From NCBI GenBank assembly GCA_031549195.1, contig JAVBQF010000042.1, forward strand, positions 1 through 25,882: a DNA stretch of 25,882 nt. Reading direction: 5' to 3'. Below, piece by piece: positions 1 through 7,800 of this stretch (positions are counted from its first letter, which is position 1; each line of letters begins with the position of its first letter). The notes beneath the pieces are model-generated. The model did not search any database. It was not told the DNA's origin and saw nothing but the letters and a program-made list of their open reading frames with translations. Position numbers and translations under genes: made by a program. The DNA is from JAVBQF01 sp031549195. GTDB lineage: Bacteria > Bacillota_I > Bacilli_A > RF39 > UBA660.

Positions 1-471
1 GTAATTGAGCCTTATCTTACTATTATTAATTCACTACCTAAAGTAGCGTTAGGACCTTTAATTATAATTTGGGTTGGTGCGAGCAGTAGCTCAATAATAC
101 TTATGGCACTTATGATTTCTGCTATAATTAGTATTATTAATATATATAATGCTTTCATCAGCACAGAAGAAAACTTCATTACTCTACTTAAAAGTTTTAA
201 GGCTACAAAAATACAAATATTTTTTAAAGTAATATTACCAAGTAACAAGTTAAACATTATTAATGCGTTGAAAATTAATATTAGTATGTCACTAATAGGA
301 ATTATAATGGGAGAATTATTAGTATCAAAAGAAGGCTTAGGATATTTAATTATGTATGGATCACAAGTGTTTAATATTAATCTAGTAATTTCGTCAGTTA
401 TTATTTTAGGTATAATTTCATATCTAATGTATTATATTATATCTTTTATAGAAAAAAAGTTAATGAAATAG
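1..471 (+). CDS. ABC transporter permease, NitT/TauT (SsuC/TauC) type, C-terminal part
   Basis: The frame is open from base 1, so the gene starts before the window and only the last 156 residues are visible. They read as the second half of a BPD_transp_1 membrane domain. A segment PKVALGPLIIIWVG matches the conserved loop and helix of nitrate/sulfonate/taurine-type importer permeases. It is followed by further hydrophobic helices and a cytoplasmic EAA-like loop (ATKIQIFFKVILP) that docks on the ATPase. In such importers the permease forms a channel with an ATPase and a periplasmic or lipoprotein binding partner, which here would lie to the left. The Gly normally found in the EAA loop appears to be Lys (SFKATK). 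The substrate cannot be told. Family-level assignment is fairly sure. Confidence 0.82.
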   Translation, partial: VIEPYLTIINSLPKVALGPLIIIWVGASSSSIILMALMISAIISIINIYNAFISTEENFITLLKSFKATKIQIFFKVILPSNKLNIINALKINISMSLIGIIMGELLVSKEGLGYLIMYGSQVFNINLVISSVIILGIISYLMYYIISFIEKKLMK

Positions 472-486
472 TTCATTAGCTTTTTT
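453..486. terminator. Bidirectional Rho-independent terminator shared by convergent genes
   Basis: Bases 453-467 pair with 472-486 (15 bp with one T-G pair at 460/479) around a 4-base loop. The outer arms are A-tract and T-tract, so each strand reads as a GC-poor hairpin ending in U residues. The loop holds the stop codon of the permease (469-471). The right arm holds the stop codon of the sortase (476-478, complement). Confidence 0.75.
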
Positions 487-1045
487 CTATTAGTTCCAAT
501 ATAAATACTAGATAGTTACTTTTATCATCATTTTTACAAGTAAATAATGTTAATGTACTCTTATTTTTACTTTTCTTTATTGTAATTGATCCATCTTTAT
601 TATCTGTATACTTGTTAATAACTTTGTATGTATATTTAACATCCTTATAATATACATATACCAAATCTTCTAATTCGAGTTTATATAAATCATTAAAATA
701 GGAATACTTTGAGCTTCCTGAATGCCCTCCAACAATAAGATTGCCATCATTAATATCTGGCATTTTGGATTCTTTCATAATTTCAAGATTTTTATCAATA
801 TTATTGTTTTCATTTTTTATATCATATAATAACTTTGCTAAATTTATTTTTGGTATTTCTATTATAGCAATATACTCAACACTATTTACTTTATTAAAGC
901 TGTTAATATTTTTGTAGTTAGAAATATAATAGCCAACTATTTCCTTTTCCTTATATTCTTTTTTATATTTTTTAATATCTTGTGCAAATATTATGATACT
1001 TAAAGCAATTATATAAATTATTATAATTAATATTTTTTTAAGCAT
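476..1045 (-). CDS. Sortase family transpeptidase with atypical active site
   Basis: This is a 189-residue sortase. An N-terminal hydrophobic helix (residues 5-21) would anchor it outside the membrane, followed by a charged linker and the sortase barrel. The catalytic His is seen in GGHSG (H108) and the catalytic Cys in TLTLFTC (C170). In most sortases an Arg sits about 8 residues after the Cys; here that stretch is KNDDKSNYLVF, with Asn177/Tyr178 and no Arg. Some Firmicutes sortase subgroups may show a similar change, so it may still be active. The start codon overlaps the end of the upstream adhesin gene by 8 bp, which implies co-translation and makes that adhesin the likely substrate. The enzyme would cleave a C-terminal sorting motif and join the protein to peptidoglycan or to another subunit. 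The class (B/D/E-like) was not resolved. Confidence 0.88.
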   Translation of the reverse strand: MLKKILIIIIYIIALSIIIFAQDIKKYKKEYKEKEIVGYYISNYKNINSFNKVNSVEYIAIIEIPKINLAKLLYDIKNENNNIDKNLEIMKESKMPDINDGNLIVGGHSGSSKYSYFNDLYKLELEDLVYVYYKDVKYTYKVINKYTDNKDGSITIKKSKNKSTLTLFTCKNDDKSNYLVFILELIEKS

Positions 1046-2495
1046 ATTCTCTTTTCTTAAATAAAAATAAAAGAGGAAATAAATAGGAAATTAAATTATA
1101 ATTATAGGCATTTAATGATGCTGGTGGAGTATTGATTTTGTAATCCATTAATTCAATTAGTCTCTCTACATCGCTTAACTCATCTATTACTAGTTTGATA
1201 TCTTCAACCATTTCATAGTTTTCAGTTGTAGTTAACTGTTTTAAAGTATATCTGCCATATGGTAAGTCAAGTATTATCTCACCTTCCTTATTTGTTACCA
1301 AAATATCTATCAAATTATCTTTGCAATCATAAATTTCGAAAGAAATTCCTTCCTCCAATTCAAATTTATCGTTATCACCATAATATTTCTTTATAACTAT
1401 TTTATTTTTGATAACTATATTTTTAACAATTATTTGAATATTTAAATTTTTTTCATTTATTACAAATTCATATTTGTTTTTATCTATATAATAACCGGGT
1501 CCACTTTGTACTTCTTTTAAATAGTAATTTCCATAAGGTAAATTACTAGTATTTGCTTTATTGTCTGTTCCAATTATCATTTCCTTTATTAATTCATTTT
1601 TATCATTATATAAATTATATACTGCACCAATAAGCGACGCTTCCCCCTGAGGATTTGTTGTCAAAGTCTCACTATCTACTTTTGTAACTGATACCTGACC
1701 ACTCACAACATTAATTTTTATTTCTTTTTTGATTTCTTCAAGACTTCCTGGTGACATAATATTTTGTGATGACTCATCATAGAAAAAAACGGGTATTTCT
1801 TCAATAATATCTGAACGTTTTGTTAATTCAATCTTTTTATTACCGTTTGTAGTTGTCCTAATCATCAATTTATTATCTACTATTTTTGCTTCTACATCGC
1901 TATAACTTATCTCATAATTACTTAGCACATCATTTGTATCCATAATTGTATATTCACTATTGATAGAAACAATATAATTATCTTTTATTTCTGGTAATGT
2001 GTAATGGTTTTTTATTAGATCTTCCATTTCTTGTATTTCAGCAGTAAACTTATCTATTTTAGATCCAGTTGACGAAACCCAATAAAATTTATTTGATGGA
2101 TCCGCTGTGCGCCATATCATAACTTGTGTAATTGAGTACCATTTTTGATCTGTGTGGCCATTATACTTATAACCATAATACGCTAGCAATCTAATACGTT
2201 GCCACTGTTCTTTAGAAATATTTAAATTACTATTATATTCTGATGTATAATTTTTATAATTGTAATTATCTATTAACACTCCAAATGGTTCAATGCAATA
2301 AACATGTTCAGCTGTATTTGAATTTCTAATAAAGAGAGCTTGCCTAGACATTACCACTATACCATTTCTCTCTTTAGCATAATAAACATCCGGAATCTTC
2401 TCTGATGCTTTAAACTGGTTTGATAATGCATAAACATCTATTTTTGATATTATTAATGTTAACAGTATGAATATTATTAGTTTTATTTTTTTCAT
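1038..2495 (-). CDS. Surface adhesin: thioester domain + two SpaA/CnaB-like domains, sortase-anchored
   Basis: This is a 485-residue secreted surface protein. Residues 1-23 are a signal peptide with likely cleavage after VYA. Residues about 40-165 look like a thioester (TQXA) domain: Cys67 in VYCIEPFG and Gln124 in SITQVMIW are the pair that forms an internal Cys-Gln thioester, used by Gram-positive adhesins to bind host surfaces covalently. A linker region (170-262) follows. Then comes a SpaA-type domain (264-362) with the isopeptide set K272, E328 (YLKEV) and N359. A second similar domain (363-454) has Q420 and D451 at the Glu and Asn positions. The tail has NTPPASLN, a short hydrophobic stretch (468-479) and KKREYA, which looks like a sorting signal without LPXTG. 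Start: AAGGAGA lies 6 bases before the ATG. A weak promoter may lie in 2500-2550. The sortase gene follows with overlap. Confidence 0.85.
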   Translation of the reverse strand: MKKIKLIIFILLTLIISKIDVYALSNQFKASEKIPDVYYAKERNGIVVMSRQALFIRNSNTAEHVYCIEPFGVLIDNYNYKNYTSEYNSNLNISKEQWQRIRLLAYYGYKYNGHTDQKWYSITQVMIWRTADPSNKFYWVSSTGSKIDKFTAEIQEMEDLIKNHYTLPEIKDNYIVSINSEYTIMDTNDVLSNYEISYSDVEAKIVDNKLMIRTTTNGNKKIELTKRSDIIEEIPVFFYDESSQNIMSPGSLEEIKKEIKINVVSGQVSVTKVDSETLTTNPQGEASLIGAVYNLYNDKNELIKEMIIGTDNKANTSNLPYGNYYLKEVQSGPGYYIDKNKYEFVINEKNLNIQIIVKNIVIKNKIVIKKYYGDNDKFELEEGISFEIYDCKDNLIDILVTNKEGEIILDLPYGRYTLKQLTTTENYEMVEDIKLVIDELSDVERLIELMDYKINTPPASLNAYNYNLISYLFPLLFLFKKREYA

Positions 2496-2554
2496 TTAAT
2501 CTCCTTTTTTACTACTAATAATATTGTTACACATGACCATTATCATTTCCTCAA

Positions 2555-2586
2555 TAAAAAAAGAAAAATTCACATTTTATGAATTT
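2555..2586 (-). terminator. Rho-independent terminator after the HelD gene
   Basis: On the minus strand a 7-bp stem (bases 2580-2586 with 2566-2572) has a 7-base loop and runs into a T-rich tract (2555-2568). It lies just after the HelD stop codon. It separates HelD from the adhesin/sortase unit. Confidence 0.6.
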
Positions 2587-2590
2587 AACC

Positions 2591-4636
2591 TTATTGATTA
2601 TAAATAATTAATTGATGTTGGCTTCTCGTACATGCTACATAGTATAAATAGTTTTCATCATTGTTATATTTATTATCAATATTTGTATATATTATTGTTG
2701 AATCAAATTCTAGGCCCTTTGCCACATATGATGGAATTATGACAAGCTTTTTATTAAACTCTTTAGTAGTTGAAGTTAATAAATTAATATTCTCAATATC
2801 TTCTTTTAGAAGTTCATACAATTTACTCGCTTCCTCATCTGTTTTAGTAATAAGCGCAATACTAAACTTCTTTACTTTTAAATTGTTTATATCTTCTATT
2901 AATAGTTCCTTCAAATTGTTTTTTTCTTTCCTAAAAATTATAGGCATATGATTTTCTCTTCTAATAGCTGATACATGTTTTAATCCAAGTATATTATTAG
3001 TATGTTCAATTATTTCTGGACTTGATCTATAGGTCTTACTTAGTTCTAAATACTTTGTTTCTTTACCAAATATATCGTTTAATGAGGCAAGTGTATTGTA
3101 TTTGTAATAAGGATTTATTGTCTGATTAACATCACCCAGTATAGTAAAGTCACTCTTTTTAAATATATTTTTAATAATAATGTATTGTAGTCTATTATAA
3201 TCTTGTGCCTCATCAATTATAACTTCTCTTATTAGTCCTCTATAATTAAAGCCTTGTAAAATGCCTTTCAAATATACCATCAAGCAAGCATCCTCATAAC
3301 TAATAATTTTTTTATTAACTGAATTTTTAATCTCAATTTCGCTTATTGATCCTTTATAATTGTTTATAAAATTAGGAGAGCTGAAAAACTTTTTATAAAT
3401 AATTTTATAATCAACCTTTAAATTAAGAGACTCTTTTAATGTTTTAATTATTGAAGACTTTTTTGTTTTTCTTCCCTCAAAATAGTCATTGCATATCTTA
3501 TCTGCTATAGCGTCAAATCTATCTATTAGTAAAAGTTTTGAATATCTATCATTTAAAAAGCTATTTAATTCTTCTTTTTTATATTCATAGTCTCTATTAT
3601 TTATATCCCTTATAAATCTTACATTTTTTAATAAAGAATTTATGTATGCATCTAAATCTTTAATAATTTCATCACTTTGCTTATATTTTACTAGTTCTTT
3701 ATTTTTCTCTTTATATTTATAAAACCTCTCAACAAATGAAGTAAATGATTCTACCTCATTAAATTCTGGAAGATTCATACTTAAAAAATCATGAAAGGTA
3801 GTTTGCATAGTATTATCTTCACCCAGCTCTGGAAGTACATTTGATATATATTCTGAAAAAATTTGGTTTGGAGAAAATATTAATACATTTTTAGAATTTA
3901 AATTTTCTATTTTATAAAGTAAAAATGCAATTCTATGCAATGCAACAGAGGTTTTACCGCTCCCAGCAATTCCTTGTACAATTAAATTTCTATCTTCAGT
4001 GTTTCTAATAATCGCATTCTGTTCTTCTTGAATTGTATTGACAATATTTTTCATTTTATCATTTGACTCTTGTGCTAAAACTTCTTGTAACAAATCATCA
4101 TCAATATTAATATTATTATCAAATACTCTTTTCAATTTGCCACTCTCTATTTTAAATTGTCTCTTATTTGTTATTTTTCCATTTATCTTTCCACCAGGAG
4201 CAATATATGACGCATCACCAATCTCATAATCATAAAATAATGAGGAAATTGGTGCTCTCCAGTCGTGAATTAAGTATTTATCATTTTTTGTATCTTCAAG
4301 ATGCGTAATTCCAATATATATTTTTTGACTTTGATTTTCTTCTACAAATGTTATTGAACCAAAATATGGATTATTTTGAATTTTAAACAGTTTTTGGTAA
4401 TACTTTGCTCTTGCCATTATCATTGCAATTTCAAGCTCATTACTAGATCTCATAGTCTTCATTTCTGTGGGATCCATATCATGCCTCGCATCCCATATAA
4501 ATTTTTGAAACTCTTGGATTTTTTCCTCTCTATCATATAGTTGTTGCCCAAGATCTGAAATTTGTTCTCTTATTACCTCGATTGATTGATTTAAATATTG
4601 TTCTTCCTTCTGCAATTCTTCATTTGATAAATTCAT
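2591..4636 (-). CDS. helD: HelD-type RNA polymerase recycling ATPase (UvrD/Rep superfamily 1)
   Basis: This 681-residue protein has the layout of Bacillus-type HelD, which pushes into RNA polymerase channels and frees stalled enzyme using ATP. Residues 1-85 form a charged coiled coil, the arm that enters the secondary channel in the family. HDWRAPISSLFYDYEIG (124-140) is a family hallmark. Walker A is GIAGSGKT (222-229) and the Walker B/DEAQD motif is at about 475-479. A TYRSS motif (SF1 motif IV region) and a C-terminal GLEFD...ACTRS block (motifs V/VI) are present. B. subtilis HelD is about 774 residues, so this one is compact. Start: ATG at 4636 was chosen because GGAGG sits 5 bases upstream; an in-frame GTG six bases earlier overlaps that site. 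The gene stands alone with its own probable promoter and terminator. Confidence 0.92.
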   Translation of the reverse strand: MNLSNEELQKEEQYLNQSIEVIREQISDLGQQLYDREEKIQEFQKFIWDARHDMDPTEMKTMRSSNELEIAMIMARAKYYQKLFKIQNNPYFGSITFVEENQSQKIYIGITHLEDTKNDKYLIHDWRAPISSLFYDYEIGDASYIAPGGKINGKITNKRQFKIESGKLKRVFDNNINIDDDLLQEVLAQESNDKMKNIVNTIQEEQNAIIRNTEDRNLIVQGIAGSGKTSVALHRIAFLLYKIENLNSKNVLIFSPNQIFSEYISNVLPELGEDNTMQTTFHDFLSMNLPEFNEVESFTSFVERFYKYKEKNKELVKYKQSDEIIKDLDAYINSLLKNVRFIRDINNRDYEYKKEELNSFLNDRYSKLLLIDRFDAIADKICNDYFEGRKTKKSSIIKTLKESLNLKVDYKIIYKKFFSSPNFINNYKGSISEIEIKNSVNKKIISYEDACLMVYLKGILQGFNYRGLIREVIIDEAQDYNRLQYIIIKNIFKKSDFTILGDVNQTINPYYKYNTLASLNDIFGKETKYLELSKTYRSSPEIIEHTNNILGLKHVSAIRRENHMPIIFRKEKNNLKELLIEDINNLKVKKFSIALITKTDEEASKLYELLKEDIENINLLTSTTKEFNKKLVIIPSYVAKGLEFDSTIIYTNIDNKYNNDENYLYYVACTRSQHQLIIYNQ

Positions 4637-4656
4637 AAGCACCTCCTTTAGACGCT

Positions 4657-4689
4657 AAAAAACGAACCCTGAAATGTAGAGGGGTCGTT
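4657..4689 (-). terminator. Rho-independent terminator of the tsa operon, just upstream of helD
   Basis: The minus-strand stem is AACGA+CCC (4682-4689) with GGG+TCGTT (4661-4669, one bulged T), around a 12-base loop. It is followed by a T6 tract (4657-4662). It lies about 75 bases after the stop of the last tsa-operon gene and some 20 bases before the helD start. Confidence 0.7.
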
Positions 4690-4714
4690 ATATATAAATT
4701 ATTCATGATGTAAA
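4687..4714 (-). promoter_or_regulatory. Probable sigma-A promoter of helD overlapping the terminator
   Basis: TTTACA (4709-4714) and TATAAC (4687-4692) are separated by 16 bases on the minus strand. The -10 box overlaps the 5' arm of the terminator. Transcripts from this promoter would start near 4680 and lack that arm, so only read-through RNA from the tsa operon could form the hairpin. Confidence 0.5.
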
Positions 4715-4764
4715 AATAATCGCGTAACTAAAACTATACATTATTATTTTTCTTTTGTCTAGTA

Positions 4765-5721
4765 CTATTTTATATTTACTTTATCAATTGTTATTACAGG
4801 CCTTACATAATTTTCTTTTGTTGAAGGTAGTAATACATAACTCCCAATAGTATTTACAGTATACACTTTACTATTTTGAATAGTATTTATCCACCAATAT
4901 CCAAGCGTAGTGCTAGCAAGGAAATTTCCATTTTTCCATTCATAACCAAATTCAAAGGAGTCTCTTAATTTTATATACTCTTTCGATGTTAAAAGATTAA
5001 CTGCAATGGTTCCTTTTAAATCGCCAAGTGTTGATTTATAGGTCATTTCTAAATAGTGTGCAATATTACCTTCATTCTTTTTATTATATTCTGCCTTTTC
5101 ATTCTTATCAAATGGCAGTTTATCCTTATTGTCAATTTTCCCATCGTTATTAACATCTATTGGCTTCTCCGCTAATAGTTTTATGCGTGCTGTTTTATTG
5201 TTACTGTAATCTACAACATACCATATGCTGCCATCAGGCAACACCACTTTGTCACCAATCTGATACGCACCATAATATGTAAATACATCCTGCTTATCTA
5301 ATTTTTTATATACTGCTACTCCTGTAGCAAAAATGATTAATATGATCATTGTTATTGTTATTAACCTTTTATAATTTTTGGCCTTGTCAAAAATATATAT
5401 AATAAAGTTTTTAATAACTAATATAAATTCTCGTAACCATTTTAATATGTCAACTTTTCTTTTTTTAGTCTTTAAGCGAGCAGAATTAGAATCAGCCACT
5501 TCTTTTTTCTTTTTTTTACTAAATTCTTCTTTTACCAATTCTTTTTTTTCGTTTAAATTTTCTTCTATAATTGTAAGTTTCTTTCGAACTGTTATACTTT
5601 GTCTTTGTACTTTCTTTTTTGTAGTGCCCTTTTTTGTTGATGGTTTTCTTTTGGCAACAGCTACTTTGGTCTTTTGGTTTTTATTCAACTTACTTGATAA
5701 TTTCTGCTTTTTAGCACTCAT
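4765..5721 (-). CDS. Lys-rich single-pass membrane protein with dockerin/EF-hand-like loop, function unknown
   Basis: No known function was recognised for this 318-residue protein. Residues 1-118 are strongly basic and lysine-rich and probably cytoplasmic. Residues 119-138 form one membrane helix, and 139-318 form an extracellular domain. The domain begins with a GDKVVLPDGSIWYVVD segment and ends with GYWWINT...YVRPVITID, a layout resembling secreted DUF6273-like domains common in this bacterial group (from memory). At 189-200 it holds D-x-N-x-D-G-x-I-D-x-x-D, a complete dockerin/EF-hand calcium loop, in a single copy. Start: ATG with AGGAG about 10 bases upstream, 13 bases after the tsaD stop, so it is probably the last gene of that operon. 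A terminator follows. A link to tRNA modification is not evident; co-transcription may be incidental. Confidence 0.7.
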   Translation of the reverse strand: MSAKKQKLSSKLNKNQKTKVAVAKRKPSTKKGTTKKKVQRQSITVRKKLTIIEENLNEKKELVKEEFSKKKKKEVADSNSARLKTKKRKVDILKWLREFILVIKNFIIYIFDKAKNYKRLITITMIILIIFATGVAVYKKLDKQDVFTYYGAYQIGDKVVLPDGSIWYVVDYSNNKTARIKLLAEKPIDVNNDGKIDNKDKLPFDKNEKAEYNKKNEGNIAHYLEMTYKSTLGDLKGTIAVNLLTSKEYIKLRDSFEFGYEWKNGNFLASTTLGYWWINTIQNSKVYTVNTIGSYVLLPSTKENYVRPVITIDKVNIK

Positions 5722-5734
5722 TTACCATCAACTC

Positions 5735-6739
5735 CTATATTAATTTTTCATTTGATTTAGCATTTAAAGATATGTCTGCAACTCTTCCTTGCTTGTAAGC
5801 AAAATAACCAGCTGCACCAATCATCGCGGCATTATCTCCACAATATTTTATTGTTGGAAATATATAATTTACATTCTCTTCTTTTGACAATTGTTCTAAT
5901 CTTTCCCTTAGTCCATTATTAGCCGCTACACCACCTGCTAGTAAAAGATTTCTTATATTATTTTCCTTTAGTGCCTTCATTGTCTTCTTTGTTATTATGT
6001 CTATAACTACATTTTGAAAGGATGCTGATAAGTCTTCCTTATCTATATCTATTCCTTTTTGTTTTTCATTATGTATTAAATTTATAACCGCACTTTTTAA
6101 TCCTGAAAAACTAAAATTATAACTATTATCATTTAATGGTAATGGTAGCTTGTAGTTTAACTTTCCAACAGCTGCTAATACATCAACTTTTGGTCCCCCA
6201 GGATATCCTATACCCATAACTCTTGCAACCTTATCATAACACTCTCCTACTGCATCATCAAGTGTTCCACCAAGAAATTTAAATTTATATTCCGATTCCA
6301 TTAGTATCAATTCAGTATGACCACCACTAACTACTAATGCAATTAAAGGATATTCCATCTTTTTTTCCAAGTTATTAGCATATATATGCCCAGCAATATG
6401 ATGTACGGGTATTAACGGTTTATTTAGACAAAATGCTAATGTTTTAGCCGCTTCTAACCCTACTAATAGCGATCCAATTAATCCAGGTCCATATGTAACT
6501 GCAATTGCATCAATTTGATCAAGTGACATGTTGGCTTCCCTTAAACAAGCTTCAATTACCATTGTAATATTCTTCAAATGATGTCTACTTGCTACTTCTG
6601 GTACTACACCACCAAAATCCGCATGTATATCTATTTGAGATAAGATAATACAACTCAGCACATCAGTACCATTTTTTACTATTGAAGCACTTGTTTCATC
6701 GCAACTGCTTTCAATAGCAAGTATATATAAATCTTTCAT
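5735..6739 (-). CDS. tsaD: tRNA N6-threonylcarbamoyladenosine transferase subunit TsaD
   Basis: The 334-residue protein matches the near-universal Kae1/TsaD family in length and motifs. It has the N-terminal ASKHA phosphate-binding start LAIESSCDETSASI (8-21) and VTYGPGLIGSLLVG (81-94). The metal-binding HHIAGH has His114 and His118. There is a VSGGHTEL motif (137-144), and a C-terminal GGVAANNGLR and YCGDNAAMIG segment whose Asp completes the metal site. TsaD transfers threonylcarbamoyl from TC-AMP to A37 of ANN-decoding tRNAs, working with TsaB and TsaE from the same operon. The ATG follows directly after the rimI stop codon (TAG then ATG), so translation is likely coupled. Confidence 0.97.
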   Translation of the reverse strand: MKDLYILAIESSCDETSASIVKNGTDVLSCIILSQIDIHADFGGVVPEVASRHHLKNITMVIEACLREANMSLDQIDAIAVTYGPGLIGSLLVGLEAAKTLAFCLNKPLIPVHHIAGHIYANNLEKKMEYPLIALVVSGGHTELILMESEYKFKFLGGTLDDAVGECYDKVARVMGIGYPGGPKVDVLAAVGKLNYKLPLPLNDNSYNFSFSGLKSAVINLIHNEKQKGIDIDKEDLSASFQNVVIDIITKKTMKALKENNIRNLLLAGGVAANNGLRERLEQLSKEENVNYIFPTIKYCGDNAAMIGAAGYFAYKQGRVADISLNAKSNEKLI

Positions 6740-7171
6740 CTATACCATCTCTTTTTCCATTAATATACCATCAGTATCATCATAATAATTTTTCCTAATT
6801 GCCATTTTTTTAAATCCATATTTCTCATATAAGAATATTGCAGGGCAATTTTGGTTTTTGACTTCTAATGTTATATTTTTTATATTTTCATTTTTAGCTC
6901 TTGCAATTAGTTCTTCCATAAGCTTTGAACCAATTCCTTTACCTCGATAATTTTCAGATACGATTATATCTATTATTTCAAAACGATCATAAATATAATC
7001 ATAGTGAACGAACCCTATTATATTATCTTTTTCAATATAAATAAAGTATTTTGTGAAAATATTGTTAGAAAAATCATTTAGTATTTGATTAGTTTTTGTA
7101 AAAATAGAAGGAAATATACCTTCTAAGTCTTTGATTAAGTCTAAGCAATCAACAGTTATATCGATAATCAT
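6740..7171 (-). CDS. rimI: GNAT acetyltransferase, RimI-like
   Basis: The 143 residues form one GNAT domain. The acetyl-CoA pyrophosphate-binding motif RGKGIG is at 76-81, after strand IIDIIVSENY. The later ITLEV...AIFLYEKYGF segment (100-120) is typical of RimI and relatives, which acetylate protein N-termini (S18 in E. coli). The gene lies between tsaB and tsaD, the usual place for rimI in Firmicutes, which supports the name. The start overlaps the tsaB stop as ATGA, a sign of translational coupling. The in vivo substrate cannot be told from sequence. Confidence 0.88.
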   Translation of the reverse strand: MIIDITVDCLDLIKDLEGIFPSIFTKTNQILNDFSNNIFTKYFIYIEKDNIIGFVHYDYIYDRFEIIDIIVSENYRGKGIGSKLMEELIARAKNENIKNITLEVKNQNCPAIFLYEKYGFKKMAIRKNYYDDTDGILMEKEMV

Positions 7172-7800
7172 TGTTTATTTTCCTCTGCTTCTGTCAATTT
7201 TAAATAGTATGCATCGATCTCATGTGGATTTAATATTTTTTTATTAGCACAATTATTGACTATTTTTAAAATGCTAGGTTCATACTTATGCACTTCATAT
7301 TTTGTATTAGGCAATTCATCATTGGATATGAATAGTACCTTACCAGGTAAATTATCTACTGCTGTTAACAAAGCATTTAAGCTTATATGCTGTTCCTTCA
7401 TTACTAAATTCATTTTGCTATCAAATATTCCAGCATAGACATTTTCTCTTCTAGCATCAATACAAGGTATTATATAATCATATATTGCATCAAGTGATAA
7501 TGCCATTGACTCTAAACTAGATATTGTTACTATCTCTTTTTTTAAAGACCATGCGTATATCTTTGCAATAGTTAATCCTATTCTAATTCCAGTAAATGAT
7601 CCCGGACCATTTACCACAATAATCCTGCCAATATCATCTGGCATAATATTATTTTTTTTAAATAGTGCTTCTATCTTTAAAAGTGCATATGTTGATAAAT
7701 CTTTATCTAATTTTTCTTTTATTTCATCTATTAATCTATTACCTTCAGTTATTCCTGCATACAAAAAACTAGATGAGGTATCTAGATATAATATCTTCAT
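7168..7800 (-). CDS. tsaB: tRNA t6A biosynthesis scaffold protein TsaB
   Basis: This 210-residue protein is a TsaD paralogue. It starts with MKILYLDTSSSFLYAGI and has the hallmark VNGPGSFTGIRIGL at about 63-76. It lacks the metal-binding histidines of TsaD, as expected for the non-catalytic partner that dimerises with TsaD and recruits TsaE. The C-terminus contains PHEIDAYYLK, a common TsaB ending. It overlaps both neighbours by 4 bp (ATGA): tsaE upstream and rimI downstream. Confidence 0.95.
   Translation of the reverse strand: MKILYLDTSSSFLYAGITEGNRLIDEIKEKLDKDLSTYALLKIEALFKKNNIMPDDIGRIIVVNGPGSFTGIRIGLTIAKIYAWSLKKEIVTISSLESMALSLDAIYDYIIPCIDARRENVYAGIFDSKMNLVMKEQHISLNALLTAVDNLPGKVLFISNDELPNTKYEVHKYEPSILKIVNNCANKKILNPHEIDAYYLKLTEAEENKQ

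Noticed and set aside
1038..2495. The adhesin as a pilus backbone subunit
   Set aside because: A single SpaA-type protein with a thioester domain and no second pilin or pilin motif nearby fits a monomeric or tip adhesin better.
4657..4689. Riboswitch in front of helD
   Set aside because: The element is a plain hairpin plus T-tract without a conserved aptamer, and the likely promoter lies within it.
5378..5743. 121-codon plus-strand frame rich in Phe
   Set aside because: It is the antisense of the lysine-rich tail of the 318-residue membrane protein; poly-Lys codons read as poly-Phe on the other strand.
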